The notes under the pieces: generated by a model | Told to the model about the DNA's origin: nothing | Database searches by the model: none | Seen by the model: only the letters and a program-made list of their open reading frames with translations | Program-made: the position numbers and the translations under genes | Part shown: one piece after another, positions 1 to 9,198 of the stretch | Position numbering within the stretch: the first letter of the stretch is position 1 | How the letters are laid out: the number at the start of each line of letters is the position of its first letter | Source: Marinobacter sp. SS21 | GTDB lineage: Bacteria; Pseudomonadota; Gammaproteobacteria; Pseudomonadales; Oleiphilaceae | NCBI RefSeq assembly: GCF_028369065.1 | Contig: NZ_JAQNDA010000001.1 | Span: 124,001 to 188,000 of the forward strand | Length of the DNA: 64,000 bases | Reading direction: 5' to 3'

Positions 1-873
1 CTCGGCATCCTGATTCCGCCCTCCATCATGCTGGTGTTGATGGCGGACCGGCTGGCGGTGCCGGACGCCTCGGTGGGGGACCTGTTCATGGGCGCGTTCC
101 TGCCGGGCCTGATGCTGGGTGCCATGTATGTTGGTTACGCCATCCTGCGGCCACTGTTCCAGCCCCATCTGGCGCCGGTGCCGGCGGGTACCGTCCGGGT
201 CAGCCCCGCGGTGATCTGGGAGGTGTTCAAGGCGGTGGTTCCCACCGCGGCGCTGATCCTTGGGGTGCTGGGCTCCATCTTCGCCGGCGTGGCCACCCCC
301 ACCGAGGCCTCGGGGGTAGGCGCCCTGGGCGCGCTGGTGTTGGCGCTGCTGTCGGGTCGGCTGACGCTGCCGGTACTCAACACCTCGCTGTTCCAGACCA
401 CCCGCACGGCGGCGTTCATCTTCGCCATCTTCCTCGGGGCCACCGCGTTTTCGGTGGTGTTGCGGGGGCTCGGTGGCGACGAGGTCATCGAGGGCGCGCT
501 GCTGGGGCTGCCGTTCGGTCCATATGGCGTAGTACTGACCATCCTGGTGGGGGTGTTCCTGCTGGGCTTCTTTCTCGACTGGGTGGAGATCACCCTGATT
601 ATCCTGCCGCTGGTGGCGCCGGTGGTGCAGCAGCTGGGTTTTGATCTGGTGTGGTTCACCATCCTGTTTGCCATGTGCCTGCAGACCTCCTTCCTGACGC
701 CGCCGGTGGGTTTTGCCCTGTTCTACATCAAGGGCGTGGCGCCGCCGGAGATCAAGGTCACCGACATCTACCGTGGCGTGGTGCCCTACATCCTTATCCA
801 GCTGGTGGCGCTGGCCATCGTGTTCCTGGTGCCGGAAATTGCGACCTGGCTGCCCAGCGTGGCGTACGACTAA
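1..873 (+). CDS. TRAP transporter large permease (DctM family), 3' part
   Basis: This is the C-terminal part of the large membrane subunit of a tripartite periplasmic transporter, which imports organic acids using an ion gradient. The reading frame is open from base 1 and begins with LGILIPPSIMLVLM, the conserved DctM segment, so the gene starts upstream of the window. Many hydrophobic helices follow, and the typical late motif TSFLTPPVGFALFY is present. The next gene starts 13 bp downstream and, with the following one, encodes 3-hydroxybutyrate catabolism. The substrate is therefore probably 3-hydroxybutyrate or a similar short hydroxy acid. That last step is inference from context only. Confidence 0.92.
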   Translation, partial: LGILIPPSIMLVLMADRLAVPDASVGDLFMGAFLPGLMLGAMYVGYAILRPLFQPHLAPVPAGTVRVSPAVIWEVFKAVVPTAALILGVLGSIFAGVATPTEASGVGALGALVLALLSGRLTLPVLNTSLFQTTRTAAFIFAIFLGATAFSVVLRGLGGDEVIEGALLGLPFGPYGVVLTILVGVFLLGFFLDWVEITLIILPLVAPVVQQLGFDLVWFTILFAMCLQTSFLTPPVGFALFYIKGVAPPEIKVTDIYRGVVPYILIQLVALAIVFLVPEIATWLPSVAYD

Positions 874-886
874 GGAGACTGACAAG

Positions 887-1666
887 ATGCGATTACAGAA
901 CCGGACTGCCCTGATTACCGGCGGCGCCCGTGGCATTGGCCGGGCCATTGCCGAACATTTCGCCCGTGAGGGCGCCTGGGTGGCGGTCGCCGACCTGGAC
1001 GGCCAGGCCGCCGCAGCCGCGGCCCGAGCCATCGAAGGCGAAGGTGGCACCGCCATGGCTGTAACCATGGATGTCACTGACGAAGCCGCGGTGGAGCAGG
1101 GTGTGGCGGCCATTGTCAACGACTGGGGCCGGCTCGATATCGCCCTGGCCAATGCCGGCGTCCAGCACATCGACCCGGTACACAAGCTGGCCTACGGCGA
1201 TTGGCGCAAGGTCATCGATGTCCACCTGGGCGGCGCCTTCCTGGTGACCCGGGCCGCGCTGCAGCGGATGTACGAAAACGGCGGCGGCACCATGCTGTAC
1301 ATGGGCTCGGTGCACTCGCTGGAGGCGTCGCCGCTGAAATCGCCCTATGTGGCCGCCAAACATGGCATGCTGGGATTGTGCCGGGCGGTCGCCAAAGAGG
1401 GTGCCGAACATGGTGTGCGCAGCAACATCATCTGCCCGGGCTTCGTGCGCACCCCGCTGGTGGACAAGCAGATCCCGGAACAGGCCAGGGAGCTGGGCAT
1501 TTCCGAGCAGGAGGTGATCAGCAAGGTGATGTTGAAGAACACGGTGAACGGCGAGTTCACCACGGTGGAAGACGTGGCGGAACTGGCCGTACACTTGGCC
1601 GCCTTCCCCTCGGCGGCGCTCACTGGGCAGTCGGTGGTGGTCAGCCACGGCTGGCACATGCAATAG
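887..1666 (+). CDS. bdhA: 3-hydroxybutyrate dehydrogenase (SDR family)
   Basis: A 259-residue short-chain dehydrogenase that probably oxidises D-3-hydroxybutyrate to acetoacetate with NAD+ in the cytoplasm. The cofactor motif TGGARGIG lies at residues 11-18, NAG at 89-91, and the catalytic set is Ser141, Tyr154 and Lys158 (YVAAK). Length and C-terminal sequence fit bacterial BdhA. The ATG at 887 follows an AAGGAG site at 872-877. It sits between a TRAP permease gene and acetoacetyl-CoA synthetase, which supports the substrate call. SDR sequences alone do not fix substrate, so specificity is partly inferred from neighbours. Confidence 0.9.
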   Translation: MRLQNRTALITGGARGIGRAIAEHFAREGAWVAVADLDGQAAAAAARAIEGEGGTAMAVTMDVTDEAAVEQGVAAIVNDWGRLDIALANAGVQHIDPVHKLAYGDWRKVIDVHLGGAFLVTRAALQRMYENGGGTMLYMGSVHSLEASPLKSPYVAAKHGMLGLCRAVAKEGAEHGVRSNIICPGFVRTPLVDKQIPEQARELGISEQEVISKVMLKNTVNGEFTTVEDVAELAVHLAAFPSAALTGQSVVVSHGWHMQ

Positions 1667-1705
1667 GGCGTTGGCGCCGAACGGCGGTATCGATAGGAGA
1701 AAAGC

Positions 1706-3697
1706 ATGAGCAATACCGAACAGTCATCGGTGGTGTGGGTCCCCGGCGACGAGACACTGAACACCAGCCAGATGGCACGATTCAAAGCCTGGCTGGAAGA
1801 CCAGGGCAAGGGCCCGTTTGCCGATTATCACGCCCTGCACCAGTGGTCGATCGACGACCTGGAAGGCTTCTGGCAGGCGGTGTGGGATTTCTGCGGCCTG
1901 GGTTGCGAGACCCCCGCCGAGCGGGTGCTGGGCCGCCGCGATCTGCCAGGGGCGCAGTGGTTCCCGGGCATGCAGCTGAACTTCGCGGCCAATCTGCTGC
2001 GCCACGCCGACGGCGAACACGCCACCAGGGAGGCGGTAGTCGCCTACTGCGAGACCCGCCCGGTGCTGCGGCGCAGCTACGCCGAACTGAAGCGGGATGT
2101 GGGGGCGCTGGAGGCGTTCCTGCGCAGCAAGGGCATCGTGGCCGGTGACCGGGTTGCCGGGGTGGTCACCAACGGCTACGAGGCCATGGTCGGCATGCTG
2201 GCCGCCACCAGCCTGGGGGCGGTGTGGAGTTCCGCCTCGCCGGACTTTGGCACTGGCGCCATCCAGGACCGTTTCGGCCAAATCGAACCGGCCGCGCTGA
2301 TCGTGGTGAATGGCTACGGCTACGGCGGCAAGGTCTTCCCCCGCCAGTCCGAATTTGCCGAGCTGGCCGCCGCCCTGCCCAGCCTGCGCTGCGTGGTCAG
2401 CGTGCAGCAGCTGCCGGAGCAGCCGCATTTGCAGGGCGAAAAGGTGACCCCGTGGGAACAGGCGTTGGCCTTCGGCGAGGGCCAGGCGCCCTCCTTTACC
2501 CCACTGCCGCCGGACCATCCGGTGTATATCCTGTACTCCTCCGGCACCACCGGCAAGCCCAAGTGCATCGTCCACGGTGCCGTTGGCCTGCTGGTCAACC
2601 ACGCCAAGGAATTGATGCTCCATGGCGATGTCGGCGCGGACGACCGTTTCCTCTACTTCACCACCTGTGGCTGGATGATGTGGAACTGGCAGGCTTCCGC
2701 CCTGTTGACTGGCGCTGCGGTGATCACCGTGGACGGCTCGCCGGGCTACCCGGACCTCAATTTCCTCTGGCAGACGGTGGCGGACGAGCGGGTGACCCAC
2801 TTTGGCACCAGTGCCCGCTTCATTGCCGGTTGTCGCAAGGCCGAACTGGCGCCGGCACGGGATCTGGACCAGAGTGCGCTGCGGGTGGTGTTCTCCACCG
2901 GCTCGCCGCTGCTGCCGGAGGACTACGACTGGATCTATACCGTCGGGGCTCCCAAGGCGCTGCTCGGCTCGATCGCCGGCGGCACCGATATCTGTGGCTG
3001 CTTTGTCGGTGCCACGCCGCTGCTGCCGGTGCGGCGCGGGGAGATCCAGTGTCGCTTCCTCGGGGTGGATGCGGTGGCCTATGGCGACGACGGCCAACCG
3101 GTCAGTGACGGCCGTGGCGAGCTGGTGTGTCGCCAGCCGTTGCCCTCGATGCCGGTGAGTTTCTGGAACGACGCCGATGGCGCCCGCTACCACGAGGCCT
3201 ACTTCGACACCTATCCCGGTGTCTGGGCCCACGGCGATTTCATCGAATTCACCGAGCATGGCGGTGCCATCATCTATGGCCGCTCCGACGCCACCCTCAA
3301 TCCGGGGGGGGTCCGTATCGGCACCGCCGAAATCTACCGTCAGGTGGAAACCGAGGCGGCGGTGAAAGACAGCCTGGTGGTGGGGCGGCAGATCGACGGT
3401 GACGTCGAAGTGGTGCTGCTGGTGGTGCCGGTGGCCGGCCACCGGCTGGACGACGAACTGGTGGCGCGGCTGCGCAAGCGGATCCGGGACGGCGCCAGCC
3501 CCCGTCACGTACCCCGGCACATCGTCTCGGTACCAGACATTCCCTACACCCGCAGCGGCAAGAAAGTGGAATTGGCGGTGGCCCGGTTGATCAACGGCGC
3601 CGCCCGTAGCGACAACCGCGACGCCCTCGCCAACCCGGAGGCACTGGACCAGATCCGTGCGGTGCTGATCGACGCCAAGCTCTTGCCCTCTTCTTGA
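1706..3697 (+). CDS. aacS: acetoacetyl-CoA synthetase
   Basis: A 663-residue adenylate-forming enzyme (acyl-CoA synthetase superfamily) that activates acetoacetate to acetoacetyl-CoA with ATP and CoA. The P-loop-like motif YSSGTTGKPK occurs about 275 residues in. The adenylation motif in FIEFTEHGGAIIYGRSDATL and the C-terminal catalytic lysine region TRSGKKVE are present. Length matches the 650-residue family norm. A GGAG site lies about 8 bp before the ATG. It is the last gene of the 3-hydroxybutyrate operon and is followed by an intrinsic terminator at 3740-3761. With the dehydrogenase it turns imported 3-hydroxybutyrate into acetoacetyl-CoA. Confidence 0.95.
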   Translation: MSNTEQSSVVWVPGDETLNTSQMARFKAWLEDQGKGPFADYHALHQWSIDDLEGFWQAVWDFCGLGCETPAERVLGRRDLPGAQWFPGMQLNFAANLLRHADGEHATREAVVAYCETRPVLRRSYAELKRDVGALEAFLRSKGIVAGDRVAGVVTNGYEAMVGMLAATSLGAVWSSASPDFGTGAIQDRFGQIEPAALIVVNGYGYGGKVFPRQSEFAELAAALPSLRCVVSVQQLPEQPHLQGEKVTPWEQALAFGEGQAPSFTPLPPDHPVYILYSSGTTGKPKCIVHGAVGLLVNHAKELMLHGDVGADDRFLYFTTCGWMMWNWQASALLTGAAVITVDGSPGYPDLNFLWQTVADERVTHFGTSARFIAGCRKAELAPARDLDQSALRVVFSTGSPLLPEDYDWIYTVGAPKALLGSIAGGTDICGCFVGATPLLPVRRGEIQCRFLGVDAVAYGDDGQPVSDGRGELVCRQPLPSMPVSFWNDADGARYHEAYFDTYPGVWAHGDFIEFTEHGGAIIYGRSDATLNPGGVRIGTAEIYRQVETEAAVKDSLVVGRQIDGDVEVVLLVVPVAGHRLDDELVARLRKRIRDGASPRHVPRHIVSVPDIPYTRSGKKVELAVARLINGAARSDNRDALANPEALDQIRAVLIDAKLLPSS

Positions 3698-3739
3698 GCA
3701 TGGCAATGCCCCGCACTGGTGCCTATGCTTGGTATTGGT

Positions 3740-3761
3740 GCGGGGGACGCCCCCGCTTTTT
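3740..3761 (+). terminator. intrinsic terminator after aacS
   Basis: A perfect 7-bp stem GCGGGGG/CCCCCGC with a 3-nt loop is followed directly by five T residues. It lies 43 bp after the aacS stop codon and ends the 3-hydroxybutyrate operon. Confidence 0.85.
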
Positions 3762-3817
3762 CATAAGTTTTCCGAATGTTCCGAAAAAATCCGCTATTTA
3801 ACCGGATTGTCACCGCC

Positions 3818-3846
3818 ACATGGGACAATAAGTAGGTTGTTATACT
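3818..3846 (+). promoter_or_regulatory. putative sigma-70 promoter for isocitrate dehydrogenase
   Basis: An AT-rich 290-bp leader separates aacS from the next gene. It contains a good -10 box, TATACT, at 3841-3846, with a weak -35 (ACATGG) 17 bp upstream. The 5' untranslated region would be about 140 nt. The assignment rests only on sequence match. Confidence 0.4.
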
Positions 3847-3992
3847 AATTTCTTACTCATTGTGATGAAAAAACTGGTATCTTTGTACGCCCATCAAAAG
3901 TTCGTAATCAGTCTTTGCCCTGACCGCTCGTTCACAAGACGTCCGGTCTGGCCATGACCGTCCTGAACTCCAACACTATCCAGAGGACGAAA

Positions 3993-6236
3993 ATGACCGC
4001 ATCAAAGTCCAAGATCGTTTACACCCTGACGGATGAAGCACCGGCGCTTGCAACCCGTTCCCTGCTACCCATTCTGGAAACTTTTTCTCTGCCGGCCGGC
4101 ATCGAATTCGACACCAGCGACATCTCGCTGGCGGCCCGCATCCTGGCCCAGTTCCCGGATTACCTGAGTGAAGACCAGCGGGTCCCCGATGCCTTGGCTG
4201 AGCTTGGTGAATACACCAAGGACCCGAAAGCCAACATCATCAAGCTGCCCAACATCAGTGCTTCCATTCCCCAGTTGCGTGCTGCGATCAAGGAGCTCCA
4301 GGAACAGGGCTACGAACTGCCTGAATACCTGGAGAACCCCCAGACCGATGCGGAAAAAGTGGCCAAGGCCCGTTACGCCAAGGTGCTGGGCAGTGCGGTT
4401 AACCCGGTGCTGCGGGAAGGCAACTCCGACCGTCGCGCCCCGGCCGCGGTCAAGGCCTTCGCCCGTAAGTTCCCCCACTCTATGGGTGAATGGAGCCCGG
4501 CGTCCCGTACCCACGTTGCCCACATGCGCGGCGGCGATTTTTACTCCAGCGAGCAGTCCCTGACCCTGGACAAGGCCACCAATGCCCGCATCGTGTTCGA
4601 GAACAGCCAGGGCGAGCAGACGGTGCTGAAAGACGACCTGGCCCTGCTGGAAGGCGAAGTGCTGGACGGCATGTTCATGAGCAAGAAGGCGCTGTGTCAG
4701 TTCTTCGAGGACGCCATTGCCGATTGCGAGAAAACCGGCGTGATGTTCTCCCTGCACGTCAAGGCCACCATGATGAAGATCTCCCACCCGATCGTGTTCG
4801 GTCACGCGGTGAAGATTTTCTACAAAGAGCTGTTCGACAAGTACGGTGAGCTGTTCGACGAAATCGGCGTCAACCCCAACAACGGCCTGTCCAGCGTGCT
4901 GGAGAAGATCAAGCAGCTGCCGGAGTCCAAGCAGGAGCAAATCCAGGAAGACCTGCACGCCTGTTACGAGCACCGCCCGGAAATTGCCATGGTGGATTCC
5001 GTCAAGGGCATCACCAATCTGCACGTACCGAGCGACGTCATTGTCGATGCCTCCATGCCGGCGATGATCCGTAACTCCGGCAAGATGTGGGCTCGGGATG
5101 GCAAACTGAAGGACACCAAGGCGGTCATGCCGGAGTCCACTTACGCCACCATCTACCAGGAAGTGATCAACTTCTGTAAGACCCACGGCGCCTTCGACCC
5201 CACCACCATGGGTACCGTGCCCAACGTCGGGCTGATGGCGCAGAAGGCGGAAGAATACGGCTCCCACGACAAGACCTTCGAAATGAAGGAAGACGGCATT
5301 ATCCGGGTGGTCGATGCCGACGGCCGTGCGCTGATCGAACACAAGGTTGAGGAAGGCGACATCTGGCGTGCCTGTCAGACTAAGGACGAGCCGATCCGCG
5401 ACTGGGTCAAGCTGGCGGTCAACCGTTCCCGCGCCAGCGGCATGCCGGCGCTGTTCTGGCTCGACGACGAGCGCGCCCACGACGCCCAGCTGATCAAGAA
5501 GGTCGAGACCTACCTGGCGGAGCTGGATACCGACGGCCTGGAAATTCTGATCAAGAGCCCGGTGCGGGCCATCCGCTGGACCATGGAGCGGTTGATTCGC
5601 GGCCTCGACACCATCTCGGTGACCGGCAACGTGCTGCGTGACTACCTCACCGACCTGTTCCCGATCCTGGAGCTGGGCACCAGCGCCAAGATGCTGTCCA
5701 TCGTGCCGCTGCTGGCCGGCGGTGGCCTGTACGAAACCGGTGCTGGCGGTTCCGCGCCCAAGCACGTACAGCAGCTGCTGGAAGAGAACCACCTGCGCTG
5801 GGATTCCCTGGGTGAATTCCTCGCCATTGCCGTCTCCCTGGACGAGCTGGGCGAGAAAGAAGCCAACGCCCGCGCCCGCCTGCTGGGCCATACCCTGGAC
5901 CAGGCCACCGAGCGTCTGCTGGACAACAACCAGTCCCCGTCCCGGGTGACCGGCGAGCTGGATAACCGCGGTAGCCATTTCCATTTGGCCCGCTACTGGG
6001 CGGAAGCCCTGGCCAGCCAGGACGAGGACGCCGAACTGAAGGCTTACTTCGCCAACATTTCCGAGCAGCTGGAAGCCAACAAGGACCAGATCCTCGAAGA
6101 AATGAGCGTGATCCAGGGCCACCCGGCCGAAATCGGCGGCTACTACAACGCCCCGGCCGACAAGGTGTGCGAGGTAATGCAGCCGAGCAAGACCCTCAAC
6201 AAGATCCTGGCGGACGCCCGGGCGTCTGTAGCCTGA
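3993..6236 (+). CDS. icd: isocitrate dehydrogenase (NADP+), monomeric type
   Basis: A 747-residue monomeric NADP-dependent isocitrate dehydrogenase, which makes 2-oxoglutarate, CO2 and NADPH in the TCA cycle. The size matches the roughly 740-residue monomeric family and not the 420-residue dimeric form. The characteristic stretches [19 protein letters not shown] N-terminus, [12 protein letters not shown], and [20 protein letters not shown] are readable. The start at 3993 is preferred because GAGGACG precedes it and it gives the family N-terminus [17 protein letters not shown]. An in-frame ATG at 3954 would add 13 untypical residues. It is transcribed alone, ahead of a strong terminator. Confidence 0.97.
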   Translation: MTASKSKIVYTLTDEAPALATRSLLPILETFSLPAGIEFDTSDISLAARILAQFPDYLSEDQRVPDALAELGEYTKDPKANIIKLPNISASIPQLRAAIKELQEQGYELPEYLENPQTDAEKVAKARYAKVLGSAVNPVLREGNSDRRAPAAVKAFARKFPHSMGEWSPASRTHVAHMRGGDFYSSEQSLTLDKATNARIVFENSQGEQTVLKDDLALLEGEVLDGMFMSKKALCQFFEDAIADCEKTGVMFSLHVKATMMKISHPIVFGHAVKIFYKELFDKYGELFDEIGVNPNNGLSSVLEKIKQLPESKQEQIQEDLHACYEHRPEIAMVDSVKGITNLHVPSDVIVDASMPAMIRNSGKMWARDGKLKDTKAVMPESTYATIYQEVINFCKTHGAFDPTTMGTVPNVGLMAQKAEEYGSHDKTFEMKEDGIIRVVDADGRALIEHKVEEGDIWRACQTKDEPIRDWVKLAVNRSRASGMPALFWLDDERAHDAQLIKKVETYLAELDTDGLEILIKSPVRAIRWTMERLIRGLDTISVTGNVLRDYLTDLFPILELGTSAKMLSIVPLLAGGGLYETGAGGSAPKHVQQLLEENHLRWDSLGEFLAIAVSLDELGEKEANARARLLGHTLDQATERLLDNNQSPSRVTGELDNRGSHFHLARYWAEALASQDEDAELKAYFANISEQLEANKDQILEEMSVIQGHPAEIGGYYNAPADKVCEVMQPSKTLNKILADARASVA

Positions 6237-6265
6237 CAGATCTGAGGGCCGGCTGACGGCCTGCA

Positions 6266-6313
6266 GGCACAAAAAAACCCGAATCACCGGCCGTGGTTCG
6301 GGTTTTTTGTGCC
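6266..6313 (+). terminator. intrinsic terminator after icd
   Basis: A long near-perfect hairpin (stem GGCACAAAAAACCCGAA pairing with TTCGGGTTTTTTGTGCC) with a T run in the right arm lies 30 bp after the icd stop codon. The A-rich left arm means it could also act in the other direction. Confidence 0.85.
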
Positions 6314-6466
6314 TGGCATGGCGTCTCTCCTTGCAGATTGCGAATCCGCTCCCGGTCGAGAGCGATCCTTACGGAAACGGTCGACTTTGGGCGGTGTTCG
6401 CCACGGCCTCAGCGCCGCAACCGCACACCCAAGGTTCCGGGTTGAGGCTGGCGTTACCGGCACGGC
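6314..6466. other. non-coding stretch, no feature seen
   Basis: Between the icd terminator and the tandem repeat array I find no convincing gene, RNA fold or promoter. Short open frames here lack ribosome sites and coding character. Confidence 0.5.
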
Positions 6467-6595
6467 GGCGATAGAGTGCTATCAGAGATAAGAGGGCTAT
6501 CTGACGTAAAGTGCTCGCCGGCATAAAGTGCCATCCGGTCTCTGGCATAAGGTACTCTCTGGCATCAGCTACTCTCCGACAGTAAAGTACTAGGG
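6467..6595. repeat. degenerate 17-18 bp tandem array, seven units
   Basis: Seven consecutive units follow a loose consensus GGCATAAAGTGCTATCT. Unit starts are 6467, 6485, 6503, 6520, 6544, 6561 and 6578. Unit lengths are 18, 18, 17, 24, 17, 17 and 18 bp, so the spacing is 17-18 bp with one 24-bp exception. The last unit runs into the CTAG flank of the MITE-like element. There are no unique spacers, so it is not a CRISPR array. No function is known to me. Confidence 0.7.
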
Positions 6596-6875
6596 AGCCT
6601 CTGATTAACTCCGGATCCCCTCTGGCATTCAGAGCCATTCACAATCAAGGCGCGACTTTTTAGTTATGTCTGGACTTGGCAGTAATGTCTGGACCTTGCA
6701 AAAAGGCGCAACGCCGAGTGTGGATGGCTCTGAACGCCCCGCAGGGCGCGCTCTGAAGGCTGCACCTGCGGCGTTGCGGCTCTTGCCAAGGGCGACGGCC
6801 ATTGGCGGCGATCCGCGTCTTGCATCTACAGCCTTCAGATCGCGCAGAGGCGATTCGGAGTTAATCAGAGGCTCC
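6594..6875. mobile_element. MITE-like non-autonomous element, copy 1
   Basis: A 282-bp element with terminal inverted repeats of about 29 bp. The outer 20 bp, GGAGCCTCTGATTAACTCCG, are perfect and the next 9 have two mismatches. It is flanked on both sides by CTAG (6590-6593 and 6876-6879), consistent with a 4-bp target duplication. A second copy lies at 22038-22320 with only scattered differences. It has no transposase gene. Inside are a near-repeat of ATGTCTGGAC and an inverted pair GGCGCAACGCCG/CGGCGTTGCG. Short open frames across it are not real genes. CTAG targeting recalls IS5-family elements, but the parent transposase is not identified. Confidence 0.85.
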
Positions 6876-6916
6876 CTAGCAGGCAGGCCAGTGCTAACAA
6901 GTATGAAAAGGAGTTC

Positions 6917-7525
6917 ATGATGACTCAGCTCACTGGTAAGGCACCGAATCCGAAAGTGGACGCGTTCCTGGCTAACGCCAGCCAATGGCAACAGGAGTAC
7001 CGGCTACTCCGCGAGATCCTGCTCGACAGTCCGCTGGTGGAGGCGTTCAAGTGGGGAAAGCCGTGTTACGCCCTTGACGGAAAAAACGTGGTGTTGATGC
7101 ACGGCTTCAAGGATTACTGTGCGCTGTTGTTTATGAAAGGCGCCTTGATTCAGGATCCTGAGCGGATTCTTGTCGCACAAACCGAGAATGTGCAATCGGC
7201 GCGGCAGATCCGGTTCACCGGGGTGGCCGACATCGCGTCGCAGGCATCTACCCTGGAGGCCTACCTGCGCGAAGCCATTGCCGTCGAAAAGGCCGGCAAA
7301 GCGGTGGACTTCAAGCCAACGAACGAGTTTCCTGTGGCCGAGGAATTCCAGAACGAACTGGATCGGAACCCGGCCTTGAAAACGGCGTTTGAGCAATTAA
7401 CCCCCGGGCGGCAACGAGGCTACCTTCTCCATTTTTCGGGCGCGAAACAGTCGCGCACGCGGCAGTCGCGGGTTGAAAATTGCGTACCGAGGATTCTTGA
7501 CGGCAAGGGCTTGAGCGATCGTTAA
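6917..7525 (+). CDS. YdeI/OmdA family protein (DUF1801 plus YdeI domain)
   Basis: A 202-residue cytoplasmic protein of the YdeI family. The N-terminal part (WQQEYRLLREILLDSPLVEAFKWGKPCY) is DUF1801-like, and the C-terminal part (LTPGRQRGYLLHFSGAKQS) is the YdeI/OmdA signature rich in basic residues. The biochemical role of the family is not settled. The ATG at 6917 follows AAAAGGAG; a second ATG at 6920 is equally possible. The start lies only 41 bp beyond the right end of the MITE copy, so the element may influence its expression. Confidence 0.8.
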   Translation: MMTQLTGKAPNPKVDAFLANASQWQQEYRLLREILLDSPLVEAFKWGKPCYALDGKNVVLMHGFKDYCALLFMKGALIQDPERILVAQTENVQSARQIRFTGVADIASQASTLEAYLREAIAVEKAGKAVDFKPTNEFPVAEEFQNELDRNPALKTAFEQLTPGRQRGYLLHFSGAKQSRTRQSRVENCVPRILDGKGLSDR

Positions 7526-7795
7526 TGTCCCGTCTGGCTCATTCGCTGACCTACTGATTATCTCAGAGGGTTCCGACCAAGGCGCCAGCCTGCAGATGTG
7601 GTTCCACATCCACGAGTGGCAACATCGGCTCAGAGCCCTCTGGGACAATTCCTTCAGACGCTCGGCGAATGAACTGGACGGAACACTGGGGCGGAGGGAG
7701 CCGGAGCGGGTTTTTGAAGTGACCGAATCCCCGGCATTGGATACAGTACGTCTGCGCGAAATGACTATGAGGCTAACCCTTTCAAGGAGTCGGGT

Positions 7796-8662
7796 GTGAA
7801 GAAAACATCGGTGCAATGCCTGGTTGCCTTGGGGGCAGCCTTGCAGCTTTGGCTCGCCTGCGGCGCCCATGCATCCATGGATGTTGCCGCCGTGGAAACC
7901 GCCTCTTACCGGTTATTGAGCCTGGCAGAGTGTCGTGCACTGAAGGCGCAGGGTGTCATCACCGACCATAATCCGGTGCCCTGCCATCGCCTGAGCAAGG
8001 TGAGCTTCAGTTATGCCAGCGACAACGGCGAGATCAAGCGCGATGGTGAATTGGTGGTGCTGGATGTGGTCGCACCGAACGTTGCGGCGATCACCGATGA
8101 GTTGCTGGCACGGCAATTTTTCATCGCCAGCGCCCGTCCCATTGAAGCCTACGGCGGCGACGACAACGCCTCGATGGCCGCTAACAACACCTCTGCGTTC
8201 AACGGCCGGCGCATTACCGGCGGCTCCGGTTGGTCGAGCCATGCCTATGGCGTCGCGATTGATCTCAACCCGGTCCAGAACCCGTTTATCGACATTCGGA
8301 CTGACGGCACCGCGCAAATCCTGCCGCCGGCCAGTGCCCGCTATGCGGTCAATCGTTCCGACAGTCGTCCCAACAAAACGCCACGCTCGGGTATGGCGGA
8401 GCATGTGGCGGACCTGTTCGCCCGCCACGGTTTCTTTGTTTGGGGCGGCGACTGGAACTACCCCATTGATTACCAGCACTTCCAGGTGGGCCCGCGATCC
8501 TTTGTGCAAACCCTGGCGGCACATTCCGTGGAAGACGGTCGCGCCTTGCTGAATCGCTACATTGCCCTGTACACCGCCTGCATGGCGGAAGGCGTTAACG
8601 AGGACCCGTTCAAACGCCAGCGTGCCGGGTGTATCGAACAGGTCTTCGAGGCGATGCCATGA
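7796..8662 (+). CDS. M15-family D,D-peptidase-like protein, secreted
   Basis: A 288-residue protein with a signal peptide (MKKTSVQCLVALGAALQLWLACGAHA). The zinc-peptidase motif of family M15 (VanY/D-Ala-D-Ala carboxypeptidase-like) is clear: His149 and Asp156 in SSHAYGVAIDLNP and His228 in DYQHFQVG. It probably trims peptidoglycan peptides in the periplasm. Translation starts at a GTG with AAGGAG 6 bp before it. The next gene, a small membrane-anchored protein, begins 45 bp downstream and may be co-transcribed. The exact substrate is not known. Confidence 0.85.
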   Translation: MKKTSVQCLVALGAALQLWLACGAHASMDVAAVETASYRLLSLAECRALKAQGVITDHNPVPCHRLSKVSFSYASDNGEIKRDGELVVLDVVAPNVAAITDELLARQFFIASARPIEAYGGDDNASMAANNTSAFNGRRITGGSGWSSHAYGVAIDLNPVQNPFIDIRTDGTAQILPPASARYAVNRSDSRPNKTPRSGMAEHVADLFARHGFFVWGGDWNYPIDYQHFQVGPRSFVQTLAAHSVEDGRALLNRYIALYTACMAEGVNEDPFKRQRAGCIEQVFEAMP

Positions 8663-8707
8663 TTGTGCCGTCGATCTCTTGCTGATGATGGGGAAAGGAC
8701 GCCGCAG

Positions 8708-9175
8708 ATGAACCGATTTGTGAAGACGCTGGGCTATCTGATGTCGGCTCTGGTCGCCCTGCTGCTCCTGGTGGTGGTGTGGTTCGGCATCAACACCTCA
8801 AAAAACATCGAACTTGCCCAGCCTTACTTCGAGGGCAGCCTGGCGACCCTGGTGACCTGGGACCTGGAACGGCTGGCGCCGATGCTGACGCCAGCCCTTT
8901 ATGGCCAGTTGTCCTCCGACGACGGCCAGCGCTTTGTGCAGGCGGCCGCCAGGCTTGGGTCACTGCGGTCCTTCGAGCACTTGCAATACCTCGGCGTCAG
9001 TACCGACGTGCCTATCGCCGGCACGGTTTATGACTTGCTGGGCTTTTCCCTGCTCGCCCACTTCACTGCCGGAGACGCCCAGCTGGACATCACGCTGGCC
9101 CAGTCTGGCGACACCATCCTGGTTCACGATATTCGGGTCCGGTCAGTGCGGATGCCTGTATCGCCAGCACCGTGA
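8708..9175 (+). CDS. hypothetical membrane-anchored protein
   Basis: A 155-residue protein with one N-terminal membrane helix (about residues 8-27, rich in Leu and Val) and a probably periplasmic globular domain. I do not recognise a family. The ATG at 8708 has GGGAAAGGA upstream. It follows the M15 peptidase gene closely, so an envelope role is possible but unproven. Confidence 0.7.
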   Translation: MNRFVKTLGYLMSALVALLLLVVVWFGINTSKNIELAQPYFEGSLATLVTWDLERLAPMLTPALYGQLSSDDGQRFVQAAARLGSLRSFEHLQYLGVSTDVPIAGTVYDLLGFSLLAHFTAGDAQLDITLAQSGDTILVHDIRVRSVRMPVSPAP

Positions 9176-9198
9176 CGGGTTATTGAGCCGACGGCACA

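Noticed and set aside
1724..3706. 660-codon open frame on the minus strand across aacS
   Set aside because: Antisense shadow of acetoacetyl-CoA synthetase; low-complexity His/Gly/Gln text without domains.
4065..6287. 740-codon open frame on the minus strand across icd
   Set aside because: It lies wholly antisense to a clear isocitrate dehydrogenase gene, has no family resemblance and is explained by GC-rich codon bias.
6467..6595. Possible CRISPR array
   Set aside because: Units follow one another without unique spacers and no cas gene is present.
6666..6920. Open frames inside the MITE copies (also 22104-22331)
   Set aside because: No ribosome site, no known domain; the two copies encode different, unconserved frames.
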